Positions 24,748 through 34,466 of a DNA stretch of 64,000 nucleotides are shown here, piece after piece. This DNA is from Enterococcus_G camelliae (GTDB taxonomy: Bacteria > Bacillota > Bacilli > Lactobacillales > Enterococcaceae). Within the stretch, counting starts at the first letter, position 1. Every line of letters starts with the position of its first letter. Both the position numbers and the translations under genes were made by a program. The stretch lies in contig NZ_JBHUMO010000072.1 of the NCBI RefSeq assembly GCF_042685105.1, positions 62,001 to 126,000 on the forward strand, given 5' to 3'. A model generated the notes under the pieces. The model saw only the letters and a list, made by a program, of their open reading frames with translations. It did no database searches and was not told the origin of the DNA.

Positions 24748-25135
24748 TTTCTTCACCCACCTTTTCAATGCACCATTGCACCAATTCCTCTAATCTTTCT
24801 GTTTGTTTGGTTAAATGGAGGTAACCAATTAACGCTTCAAAACCAGTCGAAATGCGATAGGTAATAATATCGGCATTTTTCGCACTTGTATAGCTTTTGC
24901 TATTTCTTCCACGACGGAAAATTTCTTGTTCTTCTTCTGATAATAATTGTTGGTTCTGCATTTTTTGGATGAGGCTCGCTTGAGCTTTAGCGGAAACATA
25001 GTGCGTTGCTGTTTTATGCAATTGGTTTGGCCGAGTCAAGCCGCTTTGAATCAAATAATCGCGAACGTATACCTCATAGATCGCATCGCCTACATAAGCA
25101 AGGGCTAAACCATTTAACTGACGATAATCTTTCAT
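24740..25135 (-). CDS. mrnC: Mini-ribonuclease III
   Basis: MrnC is the RNase III-like enzyme without a dsRNA-binding domain that matures 23S rRNA. The 131-residue protein has ALAYVGDAIYEVYVRDYL with the catalytic acidic residue, and RRGRNSKSYTSAKNAD as in the family. The ATG overlaps the cysS stop in a TAATG junction, with GGAGAAGAGAG just upstream; the longer in-frame start is within that site. Confidence 0.94.
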   Translation of the reverse strand: MKDYRQLNGLALAYVGDAIYEVYVRDYLIQSGLTRPNQLHKTATHYVSAKAQASLIQKMQNQQLLSEEEQEIFRRGRNSKSYTSAKNADIITYRISTGFEALIGYLHLTKQTERLEELVQWCIEKVGEENG

Positions 25136-26541
25136 TACTCTCTTCTCCATCGTGTGCCTTGAGCTGTGTCTTCTAATACGATTCCTTGTTGTTTTAATTG
25201 TTCCCGAATTTCATCACTACGAGCAAAATTGTGTTCTTTTCTGGCTTGATTTCGTTCCAAAATTAACTGTTCAATCGCTTCATCCACCAATTCATTGCTA
25301 AATTCGATACCAAATACCGCCAACCACTTTGTTAATTGTCTGTATCCTTGTGCTAAAACAACGGTCGAGACACTCGCTTGCTCCAAATAGATATTCATCC
25401 ATTTGGCTAATTCATACGTAACTGTGATGCCATTAGCAGCATTAAAATCATCATCCATTTCGGTAATAAATTGCTCTTCCAATTGTGCCAATTCAGCAAG
25501 TTTTTCTTGGTCATTCGCTAGTTGACTCACTGCCTTTTTTTGGCGGAAAATAACGTTCTCAACGGTATTTTTCAATCGTTGCAAATTGGTCGTCGCTTCT
25601 TGCAATGTTGTTTGAGAATAACGAATAGGTCTACGATATTGAGTTGTAGCTAGAAAGAAGCGCAGTGCCTGTGGATCAACCACTTGAACAAGATCATGCA
25701 CCGTCACAAAATTTCCCAGTGATTTGCTCATTTTCTGATCATCTTCACCGATTGTCACATAGCCATTATGCATCCAATAATTGGCAAAAGGTTTGCCCGT
25801 TTTGGCCTCGCTTTGCGCAATTTCATTCTCATGATGGGGAAATTCTAAATCTTGGCCACCCCCATGAATATCGATTGTATCCCCTAAATGTTTGGTTGCC
25901 ATGACTGAGCATTCAATATGCCATCCAGGACGACCTTCCCCCCATGGAGAAGTCCACGATACCTCACCTGTTTTGGCTGATTTCCATAAAGCAAAATCCA
26001 ATGGGTCTTCTTTGATTTGCTGCTCCTCACCTGTCCGTTGACTCGCACCAATCTCCAGCTCATCAATGGATTGATCGCTCAATTGACCATAATTTTTAAA
26101 TTTACGCGTCCGATAATAAACATCTCCTGCTACTTCATAAGCGTATTCTTTTTCTATCAATACTTCTATAAAGGCGATGATGTCTTGAATATGATCCATC
26201 ACTCGGGGATTCAAACTCGCTTTTTGAACATGTAGCGCTTCTGTATCTTCATAAAAAGCAGCAATAAATCGATCGGCTACTTCTGAAGCGGACTCACCTA
26301 ATTCCTTGGCCGTACGAATGATTTTGTCATCCACATCTGTGAAATTGGATACATATGTAACCTCATACCCTCGATATTCCAAATAACGACGAATGGTATC
26401 AAATGACACTGTGCTACGCCCATTACCAATATGAATATAATTGTAGACGGTTGGTCCACACACATACATCTTGACTTTGCCTTCCTCTATTGGTTGGAAA
26501 CGTTCTTTTTTTCGCGTTAAGGTATTATATATTTGAATCAT
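25135..26541 (-). CDS. cysS: Cysteinyl-tRNA synthetase
   Basis: CysS charges tRNA-Cys. The 468-residue class I enzyme has the HIGH-type motif HIGNGRS (residue about 37), the zinc-binding residues around CGPTVYN, CSVMATKHLG and GGGQDLEFPHHENE, and the KMSKS loop near 268. AAAGGAG precedes the ATG, which overlaps the end of cysE by 17 bp. The cysE-cysS-mrnC-rlmB-rae1 genes run without gaps and share the Cys T-box leader. Confidence 0.98.
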   Translation of the reverse strand: MIQIYNTLTRKKERFQPIEEGKVKMYVCGPTVYNYIHIGNGRSTVSFDTIRRYLEYRGYEVTYVSNFTDVDDKIIRTAKELGESASEVADRFIAAFYEDTEALHVQKASLNPRVMDHIQDIIAFIEVLIEKEYAYEVAGDVYYRTRKFKNYGQLSDQSIDELEIGASQRTGEEQQIKEDPLDFALWKSAKTGEVSWTSPWGEGRPGWHIECSVMATKHLGDTIDIHGGGQDLEFPHHENEIAQSEAKTGKPFANYWMHNGYVTIGEDDQKMSKSLGNFVTVHDLVQVVDPQALRFFLATTQYRRPIRYSQTTLQEATTNLQRLKNTVENVIFRQKKAVSQLANDQEKLAELAQLEEQFITEMDDDFNAANGITVTYELAKWMNIYLEQASVSTVVLAQGYRQLTKWLAVFGIEFSNELVDEAIEQLILERNQARKEHNFARSDEIREQLKQQGIVLEDTAQGTRWRRE

Positions 26542-27067
26542 TTGTTACTTTCTCTCCTTTCAATCGTACCACTTTTGCTGCAACCCCCACCGCAGTTGCA
26601 TCGGCCGGGATATCATGAATCACCACAGACCCTGCGCCTATTTTTGATCTTTCTCCAATCGTAACAGGCCCCAGTACTTGGACATGACACGAAATCACCG
26701 CATCCTTTTTTACTGTAGGATGTCGTTTTCCTGTATGCTTACCTGTCCCACCAAGAGTTACGCCATGAAACAGCACTACACCCTCTTCTATTTCTGCGGT
26801 TTCACCAATTACGACACCCATCCCATGATCAATAAATACTCCCGGAGCGATTTGAGCACCAGGATGAATTTCAATTCCAGTCATAAAGCGCCAAAATTGT
26901 GAATGAATACGAGCAAGTAAAAAAAGATGATGACGATACAAAAAGTGAGAAAATCGATGCCAAAATAAGGCATGCACTCCTGGATAGGTTAAGAGAACTT
27001 CTAGTGTGGTTCTCGCAGCTGGATCATTTGCCTTAGCAGACTGTACTGCACGTTTCAACCAATTCAT
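26525..27067 (-). CDS. cysE: Serine O-acetyltransferase
   Basis: CysE makes O-acetylserine, the carbon skeleton for cysteine synthesis. The 180-residue protein has the short N-terminal helical part (WHRFSHFLYRH) and the left-handed beta-helix with catalytic His in DHGMGVVIGE and the GKRHPTV segment. It opens the T-box-controlled operon, so cysteine supply and tRNA-Cys charging are regulated together. Confidence 0.96.
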   Translation of the reverse strand: MNWLKRAVQSAKANDPAARTTLEVLLTYPGVHALFWHRFSHFLYRHHLFLLARIHSQFWRFMTGIEIHPGAQIAPGVFIDHGMGVVIGETAEIEEGVVLFHGVTLGGTGKHTGKRHPTVKKDAVISCHVQVLGPVTIGERSKIGAGSVVIHDIPADATAVGVAAKVVRLKGEKVTNDSNI

Positions 27068-27069
27068 CA

Positions 27070-27367
27070 ATTCACCTTCTTCTTTTTTACTAAAACTATC
27101 TTTCTACTCATTTAAGGAACCATGCTCCCTTATTCAAAGTGATACAAAAAAGCATCTTTTGCATAAACATTCTTATGCAAAAGACGCTTTTATCACGTGG
27201 TTCCACTTTTTTTTGCAGAGTAACTCTGCCTCAAATAGGTAACGGTCTATCGCCGTTTTTGACTTACGCCAAAACCACTCCCAGGTGCATTTCCTCATCT
27301 TCTTTAATTGCTTTCAGCCACCGCAATCTCTCTACAAAAGAAGAAGTCGTACTTCGTCTGTTCTTTG
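27070..27367 (-). promoter_or_regulatory. T-box riboswitch leader, tRNA-Cys responsive, for cysE-cysS
   Basis: The T-box sequence AAGTGGAACCACGTG lies at 27194-27208, followed by a terminator. The variable base of the bulge is A, which pairs with U73, the discriminator of tRNA-Cys. The specifier region reads GGAAATGCACC with UGC (Cys) at 27287-27289. Both signals agree. Uncharged tRNA-Cys should turn on cysE, cysS and the downstream genes. Confidence 0.9.
27145..27190 (-). terminator. T-box attenuator terminator before cysE
   Basis: Stem AAGCGTCTTTTGCATAA / TTATGCAAAAGATGCTT with one mismatch and a five-base loop, followed by a U run on the minus strand. Confidence 0.93.
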
Positions 27368-27373
27368 TGTTTC

Positions 27374-27401
27374 ATTATAATACTTGATTTAAATGAGCCA
27401 A
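27374..27401 (-). promoter_or_regulatory. Promoter of the cysE T-box leader
   Basis: TTGGCT (27396-27401) and TATAAT (27374-27379) with a 16-bp spacer. It overlaps the end of gltX, whose stop codon lies inside the -10 element. Confidence 0.7.
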
Positions 27402-28832
27402 TGCTTTTTCTTTTCCTAACAATTCAACTGTGTTTGGTAATTCCGGACCATGCATTTGGCCAGATACTGCTACACGAATTGGCATAAAGAGATTTTTCCC
27501 TTTCACTCCTGTTTCTTTCTGAACACTCTTAATCGCGGCTTTAACCGTTGCTGCATCAACAACGTCCATTTGTTCTAATTGGGCCTTGAAAGCGGCTAAT
27601 ACAGTCGGCACTGTCTCCCCTGCTAAAACTTCTTGAGCCGCTTCATCTAATGCTGGATGTTCCTCAAAAAACATTTTGGATAACGGAACTATTTCTGCGG
27701 CGTAGCTCATTTGAGGTTGATACAAAGCAACAATTTTTTGAAGCCATTGTTTTTTCTCTTCCGATAATGGTTCCGTCAATTCATTCGCTTGCACCAAATA
27801 AGGAATACACATGTCTGTTAATGTTTCAACATCCATGGTTTTCATATACGTGTTATTTACCCATTCAAGCTTCTTGGCATCAAATGCCGCTGGTGATTTA
27901 CTTAAGCGTTCGTAATCAAATAATTTAATTAGTTCTGCTTGAGAGAAAATTTCTTCTTCACCCACTGGCGACCAACCAAGCAGAGCGATAAAGTTAAACA
28001 TCGCCTCAGGTAGATAGCCTAAATCACGATATTGTTCAATAAATTGTAAGATAGATTCATCACGTTTACTTAGTTTTTTGCCCGTTTCGGTATTGATAAT
28101 CAAGGTCATATGACCAAATTTTGGTGGTGTCCAACCAAAAGCTTCATAAATCATCAATTGTTTTGGTGTATTGGCAATATGATCATCTCCACGCAAAACA
28201 TGAGTGATTTTCATCATATGGTCATCTACAGCAACAGCAAAATTGTAGGTTGGCATACCATCGCGTTTTTGGATAACAAAATCGCCGCCGACATTTTCAG
28301 CTTCAAAGACAATTTCACCTTTTACCATATCATCAAACCGGTATTCATTCCCTCTTGGTACACGGAAACGGATAACTGGTTCAAAACCGGCTGCTTCTTT
28401 AGCCGCTTGTTGTTCCGGTGTTAGATTTGCACATGTCCCACCATAGTGAGGCATTTCTCCTCGAGCACGTTGCGCTTCTCGTTCAGCTTCTAATTCTTCC
28501 TCCGTACAATAACATTTGTAAGCTAAGTTACTTGCTAAGAGCTGATCAATTAAAGGCTGATAAATGTCTTTTCTTTCTGATTGACGGTACGGACCATAGT
28601 TCCCTGGCTTTTGCGGTGACTCATCCCAATCCATTCCCAACCATTCCAAGTTTTCTAATTGACTTTTTTCCCCATCAGCAATGTTGCGCTTTTGGTCCGT
28701 ATCTTCAATACGAATGATGAATTCTCCATCATTATGCCGAGCAAATAGATAGTTGAATAATGCAGTCCGAGCATTGCCAATATGCAAATGACCGGTTGGA
28801 CTTGGTGCGTAACGTACGCGTACTTTTGTCAT
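27375..28832 (-). CDS. gltX: Glutamyl-tRNA synthetase
   Basis: GltX charges tRNA-Glu and, in bacteria lacking a glutaminyl enzyme, also tRNA-Gln. The 485-residue class I enzyme has HIGN-type motif PTGHLHIGNARTALFNYLF near residue 12, a C-x-C/Y-x-C-like zinc segment (CYCTEEELEAER), and KLSKRDES near 255. It ends just before the cysE leader, whose promoter lies in its last codons. Confidence 0.98.
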   Translation of the reverse strand: MTKVRVRYAPSPTGHLHIGNARTALFNYLFARHNDGEFIIRIEDTDQKRNIADGEKSQLENLEWLGMDWDESPQKPGNYGPYRQSERKDIYQPLIDQLLASNLAYKCYCTEEELEAEREAQRARGEMPHYGGTCANLTPEQQAAKEAAGFEPVIRFRVPRGNEYRFDDMVKGEIVFEAENVGGDFVIQKRDGMPTYNFAVAVDDHMMKITHVLRGDDHIANTPKQLMIYEAFGWTPPKFGHMTLIINTETGKKLSKRDESILQFIEQYRDLGYLPEAMFNFIALLGWSPVGEEEIFSQAELIKLFDYERLSKSPAAFDAKKLEWVNNTYMKTMDVETLTDMCIPYLVQANELTEPLSEEKKQWLQKIVALYQPQMSYAAEIVPLSKMFFEEHPALDEAAQEVLAGETVPTVLAAFKAQLEQMDVVDAATVKAAIKSVQKETGVKGKNLFMPIRVAVSGQMHGPELPNTVELLGKEKALAHLNQVL

Positions 28833-28897
28833 GTCGTTCCTCTTCCTTTAACTCATTTTTTTATTTATTCGAATCAATAAATAAAACCATTGCTTTG

Positions 28898-28958
28898 AAA
28901 AAGCTGTTCAATTGAATTGTACATTCATTGGCGTGAATAGTAAAGTCAACTGAACAAC
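28898..28958 (-). terminator. Terminator after the PIN/TRAM gene
   Basis: Outer stem TGTTCAGTTG / CAATTGAACA with an inner ATTC/GAAT stem, followed by GCTTTTTC on the minus strand. Confidence 0.75.
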
Positions 28959-28971
28959 CTTCCTTCGTTTT

Positions 28972-30114
28972 CTATTTTTTGTTTCCCTTATGATTGTTTT
29001 TTTCTTCAGAATTACTAATACCGCGTGTGGCATGATCCGGCTTAGCAAAAATCATCCGTCCTGCCGCAGTCTGTAATGCACTTGTTACGATGACTTGAAT
29101 GCGTTCATTCATAAAATGCTGACCATCTTCGACCACAACCATCGTACCGTCATCCAAGTATGCCACTCCTTGTTGCCGTTCTGTCCCAGCCTTGACGACT
29201 AGAACCTGCATGGTTTCACCAGGAATGACGACGGGTTTGACAGCATTTGCTAAAGCATTAATATTTAAAACGGGCACATTTTGGAAAGAAGCAACTTTAT
29301 TCAAATTAAAATCATTCGTTACGACGATTCCATCAAGCTGTTTGGCTAGCTTCAACAATTTGCTATCAACTTCCGCAATCTCCTCAAAGTCTCCTTCATA
29401 CATTTCGACTTCAATTCCATTCTCCTCTTGAAGTGCGTTTAAAATATCTAAGCCTCTGCGACCACGTACACGCTTTAAACTATCACCTGAATCAGCAATG
29501 TATTGTAATTCATACAGAACAAAATTTGGAATAAGTAACGTTCCTTCGATAAAACCGGTTTTCGCAATATCATAGATGCGTCCGTCAATAATGACACTCG
29601 TATCTAAAATTTTGTACTTTCGGAAATGTTCTGTGCTCTTACGATCCAATAACTGCCCATCAGGTTCTTCGGTCTTCTTTGGCTTTGTAATAAATACTTT
29701 TCGCCACTCGTCAATCCGAGTCGTTCCCATACGAAAACCCAAATAACCAAGCGCACTCATCAAGACCACTGGAACAACACTGCTCACAAAAGGGACATTC
29801 CAATTAAAAAAAGGAATCGAAACAATAACCCCAATTAATAAGCCAATAATAATGCCAGCTGCTCCAAATAGAATATAGGGCAAGCTAAACTCGCTTAGTT
29901 TTTCTTCCGTCCTACGAATAACCCGTAATACATAGTCAGCCACTAATAAAGAAAATAAATAAAAAATAAGTCCACCAATGATACTATTTGTAACATTGTT
30001 ATTTAACCAATGATTCTGTGTTTGACCAATTGTCTTCCAAGCCAACGGTAAGATAGATAAGCCTAAGCTAATACCAGCGAGAGCCATTAACACATTTATA
30101 ACTCGTTTTTTCAC
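28972..30114 (-). CDS. PIN/TRAM domain membrane protein (YacL family)
   Basis: This 380-residue protein has four membrane spans (about 8-26, 44-64, 84-104, 112-130), then a PIN nuclease-like domain starting at YKILDTSVIIDGRI with further acids at ELQYIAD and VVTNDFNLNK, and a C-terminal TRAM domain. YacL proteins are conserved next to radA and gltX in Firmicutes; their RNA target is not established. The start is a GTG behind GGAGGG. It lies 26 bp after radA. Confidence 0.9.
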   Translation of the reverse strand: MKKRVINVLMALAGISLGLSILPLAWKTIGQTQNHWLNNNVTNSIIGGLIFYLFSLLVADYVLRVIRRTEEKLSEFSLPYILFGAAGIIIGLLIGVIVSIPFFNWNVPFVSSVVPVVLMSALGYLGFRMGTTRIDEWRKVFITKPKKTEEPDGQLLDRKSTEHFRKYKILDTSVIIDGRIYDIAKTGFIEGTLLIPNFVLYELQYIADSGDSLKRVRGRRGLDILNALQEENGIEVEMYEGDFEEIAEVDSKLLKLAKQLDGIVVTNDFNLNKVASFQNVPVLNINALANAVKPVVIPGETMQVLVVKAGTERQQGVAYLDDGTMVVVEDGQHFMNERIQVIVTSALQTAAGRMIFAKPDHATRGISNSEEKNNHKGNKK

Positions 30115-30140
30115 ATGCTTCCCTCCATTTCATTTTTCAT

Positions 30141-31511
30141 TTATGAAAAAACTTTTTTTAACGCTTCAGATAACGTTGCAACCCCAACAATTTCAATTGA
30201 GGTAGGTGGCTCCCAGTTTTGTAGGTTATTTTTGGGCAAATAAACCTTTGTAAAGCCTAATTTTTGGACTTCTTTGACTCGTTGCTCAATCGCATTCACA
30301 CGCCGAATTTCGCCAGTTAAACCAATTTCTCCGATAAAACATTCGGTTGGCTTGGTCCCTTTCTCTTTGTAACTAGACGCAATGCTAATCGCGATTGCCA
30401 AATCAATTGCTGGTTCATTTAATTTTACCCCACCAGCAGCTTTTAAATACGCATCTTGATTTTGAAGCAATAACCCCGTTCGTTTTTCTAATACGGCCAT
30501 AATCAATGAAACCCGATTAAAATCCAAACCCGTTGTTGTGCGTTTTGCATTACCAAACATGGTGGGAGTAATCAGTGCCTGAATTTCAACCAAGATGGGA
30601 CGACTCCCCTCCATCGCCACGACGATAGCCGATCCTGTAGCTCCAGCAAGGCGCTCTTCTAAAAAAACTTGTGACGGATTGGCTACTTCGCGTAACCCGC
30701 CTTCTACCATTTCAAAAATACCAATTTCATTCGTTGACCCAAAACGGTTCTTTACTGCCCGTAGAATACGAAAACTCTGATGCTGCTCTCCTTCAAAATA
30801 TAAAACAGTATCCACCATATGTTCCAACATTCTCGGTCCTGCAATTGATCCTTCTTTGGTCACATGCCCAACGATAAAGATGGCAATGCCATTGGTTTTC
30901 GCAATCTTTAAAAGCTCAGCAGTCGTTTCTCGAACTTGGCTAACACTACCAGCAACGCTCGTAATATCGGGTTGGGTCATTGTCTGAATTGAATCGATAA
31001 TAACATATTGCGGTGTCAATTCCTCGATTGCTTTGCGAATGTCCGACATATCCGTCTCCGCATAAAGATAAAATTCGTCATTAACGACACCTAAACGCGT
31101 TGCGCGCAGTTTAATTTGTTCAGCGCTCTCTTCTCCTGATACATAAAGGACCGTACCACCCGTTGCAGCTAATTGTTGAGAAACTTGCAGCAATAAGGTC
31201 GATTTGCCAATCCCTGGATCACCGCCAAGCAGAATTAACGAACCTGGAACAACCCCTCCACCCAGCACTCGGTTTAATTCATCCAGTTCTGTTTTTACTC
31301 GCGGTTCTTTTTTAGGGACAACATCTGCAAGACGTGTCGGTTTCATTTTTTGACCAGTGATTGTGGTTCGCGAACGGCGATCAGTTGTATCTTGTACTTT
31401 TTCTTCAACCATTGAATTCCAACTATGGCATTGTGGGCACTTGCCTAAATACCTAGGTGAAATATAGCCACAATGTTGACATTCAAATTGAGTCTTTGCT
31501 TTTTTTGCCAT
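30141..31511 (-). CDS. radA: DNA repair protein RadA
   Basis: RadA is a RecA-like helicase that helps branch migration during recombination. The 456-residue protein has an N-terminal four-cysteine zinc finger (CQHCGY and CPQC), Walker A GDPGIGKST near residue 97, the KNRFG motif (VKNRFGSTNE near 255) and a C-terminal Lon-like domain. It is 13 bp after dut. Confidence 0.97.
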   Translation of the reverse strand: MAKKAKTQFECQHCGYISPRYLGKCPQCHSWNSMVEEKVQDTTDRRSRTTITGQKMKPTRLADVVPKKEPRVKTELDELNRVLGGGVVPGSLILLGGDPGIGKSTLLLQVSQQLAATGGTVLYVSGEESAEQIKLRATRLGVVNDEFYLYAETDMSDIRKAIEELTPQYVIIDSIQTMTQPDITSVAGSVSQVRETTAELLKIAKTNGIAIFIVGHVTKEGSIAGPRMLEHMVDTVLYFEGEQHQSFRILRAVKNRFGSTNEIGIFEMVEGGLREVANPSQVFLEERLAGATGSAIVVAMEGSRPILVEIQALITPTMFGNAKRTTTGLDFNRVSLIMAVLEKRTGLLLQNQDAYLKAAGGVKLNEPAIDLAIAISIASSYKEKGTKPTECFIGEIGLTGEIRRVNAIEQRVKEVQKLGFTKVYLPKNNLQNWEPPTSIEIVGVATLSEALKKVFS

Positions 31512-31524
31512 CGACTATCCCTCT

Positions 31525-32025
31525 TTACTTACCTGATGATCCAAAACCGCCCTTGCGTTCTTCATAGGCATGATCATCATCTGCTTTTAAAAAGGGAAGA
31601 AATATCCCTTGACCAATTCTTTCTCCTTTTTTTATCACGACATCACTCAAACCAATATTCAAAAACTGAAACATGATATGCCCCTCATTCGCAGCATTAT
31701 TATAATAATCTGCATCAATCACACCAATACCATTCCCTAACAGTAAAAAGCGTTTTAACGGGTTACTAGAACGGTTGGCTAGTTGCAAATACTCATCTGC
31801 ACCCATATACGCCTTAACGCCAGTAGGTACAAGTGTTGGCTTAATTCCTTTTAATTCCTTTGGCACGCCTCTTTGACTCAAAAAATTCTTGATGATACTT
31901 GGAATTACCACTTCCTCAGATGCTTCAAAATCATAACCAGCTGCTTTTTTGGTTGCACGAGTTGGCAGATGGATTTCTTTATTTTTATAAGTGGAAAGTA
32001 CTTCAAATCCACGTTTTTTTTCCAA
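31525..32025 (-). CDS. dut: dUTP diphosphatase
   Basis: Dut hydrolyses dUTP to dUMP and keeps uracil out of DNA. The 166-residue protein has the trimeric dUTPase motifs: AGYDFEAS (motif 1), ANRSSNPLKR (motif 2), GVIDADYYNN (motif 3), GERIGQGIFLPF (motif 4) and the glycine-rich GGFGSSG tail (motif 5). It leads the dut-radA-yacL run and is divergent from proB. Confidence 0.93.
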   Translation of the reverse strand: MEKKRGFEVLSTYKNKEIHLPTRATKKAAGYDFEASEEVVIPSIIKNFLSQRGVPKELKGIKPTLVPTGVKAYMGADEYLQLANRSSNPLKRFLLLGNGIGVIDADYYNNAANEGHIMFQFLNIGLSDVVIKKGERIGQGIFLPFLKADDDHAYEERKGGFGSSGK

Positions 32026-32193
32026 TCTATCTGACCCTCCTAATAAATGACTTGTCTTATTCTATCATAAAAACAGGAATCACTTTCTATTCATGACTCT
32101 CATCTTATTGTACACTCTATCCTCATAATACGGCGAAAAAACCAAAAAAAAACATCTCTCCTTTAACTTACATTTTTTTTTAAGAAAATATAC

Positions 32194-32222
32194 ATGACGA
32201 ATGCACGTTTTATAGGTAAAAT
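32194..32222 (+). promoter_or_regulatory. Possible proBA promoter
   Basis: ATGACG (32194-32199) and TAAAAT (32217-32222), spacer 17 bp. The -10 is 40 bp before proB. No T-box leader fits in the space. Confidence 0.55.
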
Positions 32223-32261
32223 GAGAGAAACACGAGAAAAATGAAAATTTGAGGTGTAACG

Positions 32262-33068
32262 ATGCGTGCAACATTAAAAGAGGCCAAACGAATCGTCATT
32301 AAAATTGGTACAAGTTCTTTGATGTATCCAAATGGAAACATTAATTTAGCTGGAATTGATGAACTAGCTTTTGTTTTGAGTGATTTACGAAATCAAGGAA
32401 AAGAAATCATATTAGTATCGTCAGGTGCAATTGGCGTAGGTATGAACAAATTGCATATGCAAAAACGTCCGTCCGCTATCCCTGAACAACAAGCCGTTGC
32501 AGCTGTCGGTCAAGCCGCGTTGATGGATATTTACAATCAACGTTTCTTAACTTACAGCCAACAAACCGCTCAATTATTACTGACGCGAGATATTGTCGAG
32601 TACCCAAAGAGTCGACAAAATGTTATTAACACACTAGAACAGCTTGTTCATATGAATATTATCCCAATTATTAACGAAAATGATACTGTAGCGGTTGAAG
32701 AGCTAGATCATCAAACAAAATTTGGTGACAATGACCAATTATCCGCTATCGTTGCGGAATTAATTCAAGCCGACTTATTAATCATGCTCTCCGATATTGA
32801 TGGGTTTTATTCTGACAACCCGTTAACAAATACTGATGCTACCCTTTATCCTCATATTACAGCAATTACAAAAGAGTTGATGGAACAAGCAACTGGAAAA
32901 GGCAGTCGTTATGGTACTGGTGGCATGATGAGCAAACTCAAAGCAGCTCAACGGATCCTTGCAGCAAAACATGCTATGGTCCTAGCAAACGGAAAACACC
33001 CGAAAATTATTTTTGCAATTTTAGCAGGACAACCCGTGGGAACATTATTTAAGGAGGAAGCGCAATGA
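32262..33068 (+). CDS. proB: Glutamate 5-kinase
   Basis: ProB phosphorylates glutamate in the first step of proline synthesis. The 268-residue protein has the amino-acid-kinase fold with VIKIGTSSL near residue 11, VSSGAIGVG near 52, and IINENDTVAVEE near 140. It lacks the C-terminal PUA domain found in longer forms, as is usual in many Gram-positive bacteria. GAGGTG precedes the ATG. Its stop overlaps the proA start (ATGA). Confidence 0.96.
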   Translation: MRATLKEAKRIVIKIGTSSLMYPNGNINLAGIDELAFVLSDLRNQGKEIILVSSGAIGVGMNKLHMQKRPSAIPEQQAVAAVGQAALMDIYNQRFLTYSQQTAQLLLTRDIVEYPKSRQNVINTLEQLVHMNIIPIINENDTVAVEELDHQTKFGDNDQLSAIVAELIQADLLIMLSDIDGFYSDNPLTNTDATLYPHITAITKELMEQATGKGSRYGTGGMMSKLKAAQRILAAKHAMVLANGKHPKIIFAILAGQPVGTLFKEEAQ

Positions 33069-34312
33069 TCGATTTACAAACTTTGGGCAAACAAGCCAAA
33101 GACAGTGCCTATCAATTAGGTCTGTTAGAAACAGCCAAAAAGAATGAATTATTAAACCAAATGGCTGACGCCCTAGAAAAACGAACAGATGATATCTTAA
33201 TCGCAAACACTCTAGACCTCAACCAAGCAGAGGAAAATAAAATTCGTGATGTCATGAAAGACCGGCTGCGCTTGACACCAGAGCGCATTCAGGAAATGGC
33301 TAATGGCATGCGACAAGTGGCTCAGCTACCTGACCCAATCGGGAATGTCGATAAGATGTGGAAAAATACCGATGGACTGCTCATTGGCCAACAAAGAGTA
33401 CCCCTGGGAGTCATTGGTATTATTTATGAATCACGACCAAACGTGACCACGGATGCAGCAAGCCTCTGTTTTAAATCAGGCAATGCAGTGATTTTACGTG
33501 GCGGGAAAGAAGCATTTCATTCAAATCAACAGTTAGTACAAATTTTACAGGATGCCTTGCTAGAAGCTCAACTAGCACCTTATGCCATTCAATTTGTGGA
33601 TGATACTTCCCATGAAACTGCTAAAGCACTTATGCAACTAACTGACTACCTTGACGTCTTAATTCCTCGTGGTGGAGCCGGTCTTATACGCAGAGTCAAG
33701 CAAACAGCTACCGTTCCTGTCATCGAAACCGGAACAGGCAATAATCATGTTTACGTGGACCGCCATGCACAATTAGATATGGCCATCCCCATTATCATCA
33801 ATGCAAAAGCTCAACGACCATCTGTTTGTAACGCGATGGAGACCTTGTTAATTCACCATGAAGTTGCGCCCTTCTTTTTACCGAAAATTGAAGAGGCTTT
33901 GATTGCCAATCAAATTGAAATTCATGCAGATGAACGAGCAATGGACTACCTAAAAACAGCACTGCCAGCAACAGAAGCAGACTGGTCCACCGAATATCTG
34001 GACTATATTTTAGCTATTAAAGTGGTGGATTCCTTAGAAGAAGCAATTGTCCATATTAATAAATACAATACCAAACACTCTGAAGCTATCATTACGGATA
34101 ATTATGGGGCTTCTCAAAAATTTCTAAAAGAAGTAGATGCCGCTGCTGTTTATGTCAATGCTTCTACACGGTTTACAGATGGTTACGTCTTTGGATTTGG
34201 TGCTGAAATTGGTATCTCTACCCAAAAGATTCATGCCCGCGGGCCAATGGGCTTGCATGAATTAACTTCAATCAAGTACATTGTATACGGAAATGGTCAA
34301 ATTCGACACTAA
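33065..34312 (+). CDS. proA: Gamma-glutamyl phosphate reductase
   Basis: ProA reduces gamma-glutamyl phosphate to glutamate-5-semialdehyde with NADPH. The 415-residue aldehyde-dehydrogenase-like enzyme has GVIGIIYESRPNVT, the active-site cysteine in AQRPSVCNAMETLL (near residue 257), and RFTDGYVFGFGAEIGIST. AAGGAGG precedes the ATG within the end of proB; the two are coupled. Confidence 0.97.
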   Translation: MIDLQTLGKQAKDSAYQLGLLETAKKNELLNQMADALEKRTDDILIANTLDLNQAEENKIRDVMKDRLRLTPERIQEMANGMRQVAQLPDPIGNVDKMWKNTDGLLIGQQRVPLGVIGIIYESRPNVTTDAASLCFKSGNAVILRGGKEAFHSNQQLVQILQDALLEAQLAPYAIQFVDDTSHETAKALMQLTDYLDVLIPRGGAGLIRRVKQTATVPVIETGTGNNHVYVDRHAQLDMAIPIIINAKAQRPSVCNAMETLLIHHEVAPFFLPKIEEALIANQIEIHADERAMDYLKTALPATEADWSTEYLDYILAIKVVDSLEEAIVHINKYNTKHSEAIITDNYGASQKFLKEVDAAAVYVNASTRFTDGYVFGFGAEIGISTQKIHARGPMGLHELTSIKYIVYGNGQIRH

Positions 34313-34328
34313 TGGACCATTCCCATCG

Positions 34329-34365
34329 CTGTTCGATTCACCGAAGTGAATCGAACAGTTTTTTT
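34329..34365 (+). terminator. Terminator after proA
   Basis: Perfect 13-bp stem CTGTTCGATTCAC / GTGAATCGAACAG, four-base loop, then seven T. Confidence 0.95.
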
Positions 34366-34393
34366 ATTTCCTACTTTTCTATCCCTCTGAAAC

Positions 34394-34422
34394 TTTACAG
34401 AACGATGTAAAACGTTTACACT
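34394..34422 (+). promoter_or_regulatory. Promoter of the 78-residue unknown gene
   Basis: TTTACA (34394-34399) and TACACT (34417-34422) with a 17-bp spacer. Confidence 0.72.
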
Positions 34423-34466
34423 AAAAATGTTGGGGATAGCAAAAAATGAAAAGGTAGGAGAAAAAA

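Noticed and set aside
28860..28885. AT-rich inverted repeat TTTATTTATT / AATAAATAAA upstream of gltX
   Set aside because: Low-complexity A/T symmetry is common in such regions; no regulator or promoter ties it to a function.
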